A DNA stretch of 20,655 bases, from contig DSAR01000285.1 of assembly GCA_011046405.1 (NCBI GenBank), forward strand, positions 1 to 20,655, read 5' to 3'. Source of the DNA: Chloroflexota bacterium (lineage in GTDB: Bacteria; Chloroflexota; Anaerolineae; B4-G1). Both the position numbers and the translations under genes were made by a program. Under the pieces are notes generated by a model, which saw nothing but the letters and a program-made list of their open reading frames with translations, did no database searches and had not been told where the DNA came from. How positions within the stretch are numbered: position 1 is the stretch's first letter; each line of letters starts with the position of its first letter. Positions 14,481 through 20,655 of the stretch are shown in pieces.

Positions 14481-15478
14481 AAGCCATCGTATTCACCGAA
14501 TATGGTCCGCCGGATGTACTGCATCTCAAAGACATCCCCAAGCCAACTCCGAAAGAGAATGAGATCCTGGTCAGAGTCTACGCGACGCCGATCAACTACG
14601 GCGATCTGACCGCCCGGAACTTTGCCTCCAGCCAGTTCAATATGCCCGCGCTTTTCTACCTCCCGGCGCGGCTGTCGTTTGGCTGGAACAAGCCCAAAAC
14701 CAACGTCCTGGGCAGCGAGCTGGCCGGGCAAGTGGAAGCGATCGGCCAGGCGGTCACGAAATTCCGGCCCGGCGACCAGGTTTTCGCTTACGTCGGGATG
14801 AAAATGCGCGCGAATGCCGAGTATCTCTGCATCCCCGAAACCGGGATGGTCGCGCTCAAACCGGCCAATCTAACCTACGCCGAGGCCGCCACCCTGCCCT
14901 ATGGCGCGATTATGGCGTCCAGCCTGCTCAGAAAGGTCGATCTTCAGCCCGGACAAAAGGTGCTGATCAATGGCGCTTCCGGCGGGATTGGCTCGATGGC
15001 CGTGCAGCTTGCCAAACACATGGGCGCCGAGGTGACCGGCGTCTGTGGGACGGCGCGCCTGGATTTCGTGCGCTCTCTGGGGGCAGACAGGGTCATTGAT
15101 TACACGCAAGAGAACTTTACCCAAAACGGCGAGACCTACGACTTGATTTTCGACATCCTGGGCAAGGGCTCGTTTGCACGGCTCAGACATTCGCTCACGC
15201 CCAACGGCATCTATCTGTTGGCCAGCTACAAGATGAAGGCGGTTCTTCAGATGCTGTGGACTGCCGTGACCCGCAGCCGGCAAAAGGTCATCTGCGCCTT
15301 TGCCGAAGAAAAGGTGAAAGACCTGGTCTTTATCAAGGAACTCGCCGAGGCGGGGCAGATCAAAACCATCATTGACCGCTGCTTTCCGTTGGAACAGGCC
15401 GCAGAGGCGCATCGCTACGTCGAGTCTGGGAACAAGATGGGGCCTGTTGTTATCACCATCGCAGGCGAAGGTGAATGA
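14477..15478 (+). CDS. Zinc-independent MDR oxidoreductase (quinone-oxidoreductase-like, NAD(P)H)
   Basis: 333 aa, standard for the quinone oxidoreductase branch of the medium-chain dehydrogenase/reductase superfamily. The N-terminus MKAIVFTEYGPPDVL and NYGD (40-43) are typical. The nucleotide-binding loop is NGASGGIGSMAVQLAK (165-180), with LGADRVIDYT (201-210) in the second half of the Rossmann fold. LGSELAG (78-84) replaces the LGHE of zinc enzymes and no structural-zinc Cys cluster is present, so catalysis should be zinc-free. It would reduce a quinone, enone or similar substrate with NAD(P)H in the cytoplasm. AAAGGAG lies six bases before ATG 14477, which overlaps the previous stop. It is the last intact gene of the plus-strand series. 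Confidence 0.88.
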   Translation: MKAIVFTEYGPPDVLHLKDIPKPTPKENEILVRVYATPINYGDLTARNFASSQFNMPALFYLPARLSFGWNKPKTNVLGSELAGQVEAIGQAVTKFRPGDQVFAYVGMKMRANAEYLCIPETGMVALKPANLTYAEAATLPYGAIMASSLLRKVDLQPGQKVLINGASGGIGSMAVQLAKHMGAEVTGVCGTARLDFVRSLGADRVIDYTQENFTQNGETYDLIFDILGKGSFARLRHSLTPNGIYLLASYKMKAVLQMLWTAVTRSRQKVICAFAEEKVKDLVFIKELAEAGQIKTIIDRCFPLEQAAEAHRYVESGNKMGPVVITIAGEGE

Positions 15479-15496
15479 TCGATCGCTGCCAGAAAT

Positions 15497-15742
15497 GTGG
15501 AGACAAACCGGCAAAGGAGTGAGATAGTCGACCTGTTCATCGCGATTACCGGCTACGCGCCCGGCCAGAGCGACCCGGAAGTCATCATCAACATCTGCTG
15601 GGCGTTTATCTTTATCGGTGGGCTAGGGCTGTATCTGCTCACCTTTTACAGAAGAAGGATTTTCCCCAGGCCGCCGCTATGCTGGCCGACGCCTTCCAAG
15701 ACGACCCGCTCTGGAACGCGGTTCTGGCCGGAGCAGCGCTAA
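15497..15742 (+). CDS. Small ORF with one membrane helix, probably debris
   Basis: 81 codons from GTG 15497. A single hydrophobic segment, INICWAFIFIGGLGLYLLTF, spans about residues 31-50. From about residue 51 it reads into the GNAT remnant in the wrong frame, so the last 30 residues are probably meaningless. I do not recognise the N-terminal half. It could be the truncated end of a membrane protein or a short genuine gene interrupted at about 15650. Confidence 0.25.
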   Translation: METNRQRSEIVDLFIAITGYAPGQSDPEVIINICWAFIFIGGLGLYLLTFYRRRIFPRPPLCWPTPSKTTRSGTRFWPEQR

Positions 15743-15862
15743 CGCAGCGGGTGAGCGTTTTTGAAACCCCTCTCCGTTATTGCGCCAAATACGGCCAGGT
15801 CTATGCCGCTTCAGCCAATTTGGAAGGTGTTGCCGCCTGGACGCCGGGCGAGTTGGCCGGGG
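15652..15862 (+). pseudogene. N-terminal remnant of a GNAT acetyltransferase
   Basis: In the frame of ATG 15679 the sequence reads KKDFPQAAAMLADAFQDDPL, then ...KYGQVYAA...LEGVAAWTPGE. This is the beginning of a common GNAT subfamily (AAxxLAxAFxDDPL, then YAA..LEGVAxWxPPG). The acetyl-CoA-binding half is missing: after about 15860 the frame runs into an unrelated start codon and stops at 15949-15951. The upstream end also lacks a proper start. A broken gene of a different GNAT subfamily from the one at 10731. Confidence 0.55.
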
Positions 15863-16228
15863 ATGAAAATCCTCGCTTTGAGCGGCAGTTATCGCAAAAA
15901 AGGCTACACGGCGCGCATCGTGCAGATGCAATGTACCAGTTGGGCACGTAAAGGCTATGTTTTTGACGCCTGTGTACATAGCTTGAATGGCTTCAAACCC
16001 CATACCAGCGTCAATACATTCTGGCAGGAATTGGGCGCTATGCCGTGTGAATTAGTCGAGCGCAAAGAATTTGTCAGCGCCGTTCTGCCGGATGGTACTT
16101 ATTTTCATAACTATTTCGATCTCGAAAAACTAGAATCTCACTTGAAACAGCTATCGCCGGAAGATACGGCGGTCATTGATGAGTACATCATTTTAACCGT
16201 CTATTCGAGCCACGCCAGAGCGTCCTAA
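15863..16228 (+). pseudogene. Chimeric ORF: FMN-reductase N-terminus joined to a CrtI-like FAD oxidoreductase fragment
   Basis: 121 aa. Residues 1-22 (MKILALSGSYRKKGYTARIV and on) are the start of an NADPH-dependent FMN reductase, including its GSxRKxGxTA phosphate loop. From residue 23 (position 15929) the sequence becomes QCTSWARKGYVFDACVHSLN, then FWQELGAMP and HLKQLSPEDTAVIDEYI (to about residue 108). This matches the region just after the N-terminal FAD loop in phytoene-desaturase/CrtI-like NAD(P)/FAD oxidoreductases. Neither partner is complete: the reductase lacks everything after its first helix, and the oxidoreductase lacks its GxGxxG loop and its C-terminal two thirds. The last dozen residues read into the tail of the minus-strand pseudogene. 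A deletion fusion is the simplest explanation. Confidence 0.6.
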
Positions 16229-16587
16229 ACGTTGTCAAAATAGGCGGTCTCCAGGTCAGTTCCCTTGACCTGACCCATGATCGAATCGACCGACATCTGG
16301 GCCAGCGTGCTCGACGGGACCACCAGAGCCATCTTCTTGATCCCGGCCGCTATGGCGCGGGGAAACCAATCCGCGTTCGACCACTTTTGATTCTCTGGCG
16401 AGACGACGCCCATCTTTCGCATATCAGCCAGCCAGTTCTTGGCCCTCTGTTTCTTGACCAATTCCAACCCTTTTTCCAAACCGGTTCTAAACTACGGGCC
16501 GGTGGCGTAACTTTTCCAGGCCATCACGACACACCGATAGGCCGGGTCCCAACGAACTGTCAGATACTTCTCATCGAAATAATTCAT
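16201..16587 (-). pseudogene. STAS/SEC14-like small protein gene with two in-frame amber codons
   Basis: Reading from ATG 16587 with a perfect AGGAGG eight bases upstream gives MNYFDEKYLTVRWDPAYRCV..., then TAG at codon 32 (16492-16494). The frame then continues through GLELVKKQRAKNWLADMRKM, WSNADWFPRAIAAG and MALVVPSSTLAQM to a second TAG at codon 121 (16225-16227), then DALAWLE and a final TAG at 16201-16203. The 128-codon span is the usual length of a small family of unknown function often labelled STAS/SEC14-domain. Both internal TAGs sit where a Glu (GAG) would fit. Several neighbouring genes use TAG as a normal terminator, so a nonsense-mutated pseudogene is more likely than recoding. 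It is 35 bases downstream of the MCP gene on the same strand. Confidence 0.6.
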
Positions 16588-16622
16588 TTTCGTGACCTCC
16601 TACAGTCATTACATCTGCTCAT

Positions 16623-19136
16623 TTATTGCGAAGACACTCTCTGTCCATTACCTGAATCAAGCTCGCCATTGCCCGCCGGGATTGCGGATTCGATCCCCTC
16701 GGTGGGCGGCGATGTTGGCGTGATCGATTGATCGCTGAGTTTGAACTGCGCGACGACGCTGGAGAGCATTTCGGCCAGGTCCGCCAGGCCCTGGGCCGAT
16801 GCCGTGACCTCCTCGACCTGGGCGTTGACCTCCTCGATGGTCGCGCTGACTTCTTCAGTGGAGGCGCCGTTTTCTTCCGAAAGGGCCGCGATGGTATCGA
16901 TGGCGGCTGAGATCTGGCTGGCGCCAGCGGCCATTTCCTCGGTGGATGCGGTGTTCTCCTCGACTACGGCCGAGACCCCATCCATCGTGTTGACCAGGTT
17001 GTTGGACGCGCTCTCCATCACCCCGGCAGCGGCGGCGATCTCGTCGACCCGTTCGTACAACCCTTCAATAGCGATCAGGATAGCGTCCAGGGCCTGCCTC
17101 GCTTCATCGGCCTGGTTAACGCCTGACGTCACTTCGGCGCTGTTTGTTTCCATCGCCTGAGCCGTTTCGTGGATCGTCTGTTGGATCGTTTTGATGAGAT
17201 TGGATATCTCCTTGGTCGATTGAGTGGCATTTTCGGCCAGTTTGCGTACCTCGTCGGCCACGACAGCGAAACCCTTGCCGTGCTCGCCGGCCCGGGCCGC
17301 CTCGATAGCGGCATTGAGGGCCAAAAGGTTGGTTTGCGAGGCGATGTCGTTGATCGTCTCTACGATCATGCTGATCCGTTCCGAACGCTGCCCCATCTCC
17401 CGCACTTTGTAGGCTACCGCATCGGTGCTCGATTTGATGCGTGTCATACCCTGGATCGTGTGCTCAATAGTCTGCCCGCCGCTGCGGGCGGTCTGCGCCG
17501 CCTGAGCGGCGTCTTCCGCGCCCGTTTGGGCGTTCCGGAGTACTCCCTGAACGGCAGCCGATATTTGACTCGTGATGGCAGCCGATTGGTTGATCGCGCT
17601 CGCCTGCTCCTGGGCGCCACGGGCCACGCCGTCGATGGTGCGAGCGACCTGATCGACGATGGTGGTAGCGGCCGCGACGGATTGAACCTGCTGGGCGGCG
17701 CCCTGGGCGACCTGTTGGATCGTGGCCGCGACCTGGTTCGTGGCCTGGGCCGATTGCTCAGCCGAGGCGGTGAGCTGGTCGGCAGCGGCGCTCACCCCGG
17801 TGACGTTGTCGGCGACTTGCTTCGCCAGGGCGCGCAGGTCAGAGATCATGTCGACGAAAGCGTTGCCCAACAGGTCATCCTTGCCCTTGGGCGTCACGCT
17901 GACCGTGAGATCGCCGGCAGCGATGTGTTGGGCGGCGCTCGTCATATCCTGGAAATAGTCCACCAGCGACCCAAAGACCTGTCCGATGTCGCCTATCTCG
18001 TCGTCTCGCCGCGTGATGCGCGCCAGGTTGTTCTGGTCCATCCCCCTCAGCGCAACGTCGCCGGTCGAGAGCAACCGAGCGGCGGAGGCAATGATGTCCA
18101 CCGGCCGGGTGATGGTTCGCGCGATGAGGATCGCCGCCCCGCTGGCGAGCAGGATGCTCAGGATGACGACCCCAATGAAGACGTTGCGCAGCGCGTTGAT
18201 CCCTGACAGAAGGACCTCGGAGGGGGCGAAGATAGCCAGGGACCAGCCGGTGGCGGGCAGAGGAGTGTAGACGGTGAAGACTTCCCCCTCGTCCCCAAAC
18301 GGTGAACTCATCCGTTCGATCCCCTGTTCGCCGGCGGTCATCCTGTCGGCCAGGGGTTGCAGCTTCCCGCCGGCTACGTCGCCGACGTTTTTGTCTATCA
18401 GATCCTGGACGTTCTGGACGATCAGGGTGGAATCGTCGATGCCCATGATATGCCCCTGTTGGTCGATGAGGATGGCGTGCCCCCGTTCGTCGAACTCCTT
18501 CCTCTGGGCAATCTCAGACAGGATCTGGCTGAGGCGATCCAGTGACACGTCGATGGTGCTGATGCCGCCGAAGTTTCCGTCGCTGTCGTAGAATGGGGCC
18601 GAGTAGGTCGTCATCAACGTCTCGCCGCCTCCCTCGTCGTAGTAAGGCGGGCTCCAGGCCGGGCGGCCTGTCGCCTGGGGGACGGTGTAATAATCGAATT
18701 CCCAGTAGACGTAATCATCGCTGCCCAATTGGACGTAGTTAGGCTGTTCTTGCTCATACCACCAGTAAGGGCAGAAGTATTTTCGGTCTGGGTCGAAGGT
18801 GTAAGGCTCGAAACAGACGCCGGAACCATAGACGTCGGGATTGGCGAGCAAGATGTCGTGCATTCTCGCCTTGAGCGCCTCTTCGTGCCTGACCTCGTCC
18901 GCCTCAACCGAGCTGGAGAGCACCACGGGGATGCGGGCGACCGAATTGAGGTAGACGTCCATCTCGTTGGCCCGAGCCTCGACCAGACGCAACAGGCTGT
19001 TTGCGATCTCATTTTCCAGCGCTGCGGAACTGGTGAAGTAGCTGACGCCGATGACGAATAGGGTGAGGATGGCGACTGTTCCGACGATCAGCAGGAGCAT
19101 CTTGTTACGTATTGATTGCTTGATTAGTTTGAACAT
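16623..19136 (-). CDS. Methyl-accepting chemotaxis protein with dCache sensor and two HAMP segments
   Basis: 837 aa. TM1 is at about 13-33. A large extracellular dCache domain (about 40-305) carries an aromatic, Cys-containing segment (CFEPYTFDPDRKYFCPYWWY, 108-127), then WSPPYYDEGG (161-170) and TTYSAPFYD (176-184). The domain ends in GWSLAIFAP. TM2 is at about 318-340, then a HAMP (about 338-395), a second HAMP-like segment (about 393-445) and the coiled-coil signalling domain (about 450-800). The kinase-contact hairpin is IASQTNLLALNAAIEAARAG (598-617), continuing to VADEVRKLAE (626-635). It binds an external ligand and controls CheA through CheW. No C-terminal CheR-tether pentapeptide is present; the tail is Pro/Ser/Gly-rich. 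Its start lies 12 bases after the upstream MCP stop, so the two form an operon. Confidence 0.93.
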   Translation of the reverse strand: MFKLIKQSIRNKMLLLIVGTVAILTLFVIGVSYFTSSAALENEIANSLLRLVEARANEMDVYLNSVARIPVVLSSSVEADEVRHEEALKARMHDILLANPDVYGSGVCFEPYTFDPDRKYFCPYWWYEQEQPNYVQLGSDDYVYWEFDYYTVPQATGRPAWSPPYYDEGGGETLMTTYSAPFYDSDGNFGGISTIDVSLDRLSQILSEIAQRKEFDERGHAILIDQQGHIMGIDDSTLIVQNVQDLIDKNVGDVAGGKLQPLADRMTAGEQGIERMSSPFGDEGEVFTVYTPLPATGWSLAIFAPSEVLLSGINALRNVFIGVVILSILLASGAAILIARTITRPVDIIASAARLLSTGDVALRGMDQNNLARITRRDDEIGDIGQVFGSLVDYFQDMTSAAQHIAAGDLTVSVTPKGKDDLLGNAFVDMISDLRALAKQVADNVTGVSAAADQLTASAEQSAQATNQVAATIQQVAQGAAQQVQSVAAATTIVDQVARTIDGVARGAQEQASAINQSAAITSQISAAVQGVLRNAQTGAEDAAQAAQTARSGGQTIEHTIQGMTRIKSSTDAVAYKVREMGQRSERISMIVETINDIASQTNLLALNAAIEAARAGEHGKGFAVVADEVRKLAENATQSTKEISNLIKTIQQTIHETAQAMETNSAEVTSGVNQADEARQALDAILIAIEGLYERVDEIAAAAGVMESASNNLVNTMDGVSAVVEENTASTEEMAAGASQISAAIDTIAALSEENGASTEEVSATIEEVNAQVEEVTASAQGLADLAEMLSSVVAQFKLSDQSITPTSPPTEGIESAIPAGNGELDSGNGQRVSSQ

Positions 19137-19148
19137 GGGCTTCTCTCT

Positions 19149-20655
19149 TTAACTGGATCGAGCGGATAGCTTGAACTGGGCGATGGCGGCGCTCAGAACG
19201 TCCGCTAATCCGGATAGACTCTGGGCCGAGGCGTTGACCTCCTCCACCTGGGCGCTGACTTCCTCGACGGTGGCGCTGACCTCTTCACTCGCTGCGCTGT
19301 TCTCCTCTGAGATAGAGGCGACGTTCTCGATGGCGGTGGAGATCTCTCCGGCGCTGGCTGCCATATCCTGGGTGGCGGCATTGTTCTCTTCCACCACGGC
19401 TGAGACTGCGTCCATCGCGTCCACCAGGTCGGTGGCCGAGATGTCTATCGCTTCGGCGGCCGATGCGATCTCATTGACCTGCTGGTTGACCGATTCGACG
19501 GCGGCGAGTATCGCGTCCAGCGCCTTTCCCGATTCGTTGGCCTGGGCCAGTCCCGCGTCGACCTCGTGGGCGCCCTCGTCCATCGCGTACACCGCCTCGC
19601 TGATGGTCTGTTGGACGTTAAGGATCAGTCCGGCGATCTCCTTGGTGGCAGCGGTGGCGCTTTCGGCCAGCTTGCGCACCTCGTCGGCGACGACGGCGAA
19701 ACCCTTGCCGTGTTCGCCGGCCCGGGCTGCCTCGATGGCGGCGTTGAGGGCCAGCAGATTGGTTTGAGAGGCGATGTCGTCGATGGTCTCGACGATGGCG
19801 CCGATCTGTTCGGAGCGCTGGCCCATCTCCTGCACCTTCTGGGCCACGGTATCGACGCTGGCCTGGATGCTTTCGATGCCCAGGACGGTCCGTCTGACCG
19901 TCTGGGCGCCATCGCGGGCGGCCTGGGTCGCCTCGCCGGCGCCCTGGGCGCCCGATTGGGCGTTGACCGTCACCTGCTGGATGCCGGATGAGATGCGGGC
20001 GGTGATTTCGGCCGAGCGGTTGACGGCGATCGCCTGCTCCTGGGCGCCCCGGGCCACCCCGTCGATGGCGCGGGCGACCTGCTCGACGATGGTATTGGCG
20101 GTCGTGACGCTTTCGGTCTGCTGGGCGGTCCCTTGCGCCACCTGCTGGATCGTAGCGGCGACCTGGTTGGCCGCCTGGGCCGATTGCTCGGCCGAGGCGG
20201 TGAGCTGGGTCGAGGCGGCGCCTACGGCGTTGGCGCTCTCGGCCACCCGGGCGATCACTTCACGGAGGTCGACGAGCATCTGGGCGAAGGCGTTGCCCAA
20301 CACGTCCTGCCCCGATTGGGGTTGTACGTCGATGGTCAGATCCCCCTGGGTCAGGTGGAGGGCCGCTTCGGCCAGGCTTTGCATGTAGGCCGTCATCTGA
20401 CGGAAGGCATCGGCCAGTTGGCCGACCTCGTCGGCGCCGGTGACCTCGACCTGCTGGCTGAGATTGCCCCGGGAGATCTTCTGGGCGACCTGCGTGATGC
20501 GCTGGATAGGGTCGGCGATCTGCCAGGCAGCCAGCCAGAGCAGCGCCAGAGCAGCGCCGGTCACTACGATGCCGATCCCGATCATCCACCACATGGCGGA
20601 GATCGCCTCGGCGTTGATCTGGGCGGTGGGTATACTGATATTCACTGACCAGGGG
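19149..20655 (-). CDS. Second methyl-accepting chemotaxis protein, 5' part outside the window
   Basis: The frame is open to the window edge; the first visible residues, PWSVNISIP, are the closing strand of a Cache sensor domain, so the start lies beyond 20655. Counting from the internal GTG at 20645: TM2 about 18-42, HAMP about 40-92, a second HAMP-like stretch to about 140, then the signalling coiled coil. The hairpin tip IASQTNLLALNAAIEAARAG is at 291-310 and VADEVRKLAE at 319-328. The C-terminus AQFKLSARSS lacks a CheR-binding pentapeptide. The signalling half is closely similar to that of the downstream MCP, including its ALNAAIEAARAGEHGKGFAV core, which marks a tandem duplication. Confidence 0.93.
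   Translation of the reverse strand, partial: PWSVNISIPTAQINAEAISAMWWMIGIGIVVTGAALALLWLAAWQIADPIQRITQVAQKISRGNLSQQVEVTGADEVGQLADAFRQMTAYMQSLAEAALHLTQGDLTIDVQPQSGQDVLGNAFAQMLVDLREVIARVAESANAVGAASTQLTASAEQSAQAANQVAATIQQVAQGTAQQTESVTTANTIVEQVARAIDGVARGAQEQAIAVNRSAEITARISSGIQQVTVNAQSGAQGAGEATQAARDGAQTVRRTVLGIESIQASVDTVAQKVQEMGQRSEQIGAIVETIDDIASQTNLLALNAAIEAARAGEHGKGFAVVADEVRKLAESATAATKEIAGLILNVQQTISEAVYAMDEGAHEVDAGLAQANESGKALDAILAAVESVNQQVNEIASAAEAIDISATDLVDAMDAVSAVVEENNAATQDMAASAGEISTAIENVASISEENSAASEEVSATVEEVSAQVEEVNASAQSLSGLADVLSAAIAQFKLSARSS

Noticed and set aside
16201..16587. Amber codon recoding (TAG read as an amino acid)
   Set aside because: At least six ordinary genes in the window end at TAG at family-typical C-termini, and the locus lies beside other broken genes, so nonsense mutation is simpler.
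17169..18206. 345-codon plus-strand open frame inside the MCP gene
   Set aside because: Mirror frame of the MCP signalling domain; the same kind of Gly/Arg/Asp-rich frame appears opposite the second MCP, as expected for a shadow.

Overview
The window is GC-rich bacterial DNA, densely coded on both strands. It carries housekeeping genes, an accessory block and a patch of gene decay. The gene families (a multi-thioredoxin/CcdA fusion, an SppA-type S49 peptidase, a YtxH-like stress protein, a cysteine desulfurase coupled to MnmA, a degenerate site-2-protease-like membrane protein, tandem Cache-type chemoreceptors) and the non-coding 'cacagagacacag' repeats suggest an environmental Chloroflexota (Anaerolineae-like) bacterium. 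That placement is inference from gene style only; no rRNA or other phylogenetic marker is present.

Layout. 1-5875, + strand: an exported three-thioredoxin protein fused to a CcdA-like membrane electron carrier, an SppA-like signal peptide peptidase, an extended-SDR epimerase, and the bifunctional NAD(P)H-hydrate repair enzyme Nnr, which overlaps the epimerase by 4 bp. 5939-9368, - strand: an intrinsic terminator, a YtxH-like protein, a two-helix membrane protein with a repeat-built C-terminus (a probable YtxG/YtxH-type stress pair, with a candidate promoter predicting a leaderless mRNA), and the translationally coupled pair cysteine desulfurase to mnmA, which supplies sulfur for tRNA 2-thiouridine. 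9369-10192: about 0.8 kb without a gene, filled with palindromic and MITE-like repeats.

10193-15478, + strand: a tightly spaced, probably co-transcribed block. It encodes a HemG-like flavodoxin, a GNAT acetyltransferase fused to a membrane domain that resembles a site-2 protease without its zinc ligands, two uncharacterised polytopic membrane proteins, an uncharacterised soluble protein, and a zinc-independent MDR oxidoreductase. Its codon flavour is richer in GCG/GCGC than the genes to its left. It is bounded by repeats on the left and by gene debris on the right, as expected for an accessory module.

15497-16587: remnants of at least four genes: a GNAT N-terminus, an FMN-reductase N-terminus joined in frame to a CrtI-like oxidoreductase piece, and on the - strand a STAS/SEC14-like gene with two in-frame amber codons. 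16623-20655, - strand: two tandem methyl-accepting chemotaxis proteins, the upstream one running off the window.

The strongest candidate for something undescribed is the GNAT/pseudo-site-2-protease fusion and the uncharacterised membrane genes beside it. I found no CRISPR array, tRNA, rRNA or intact transposase.
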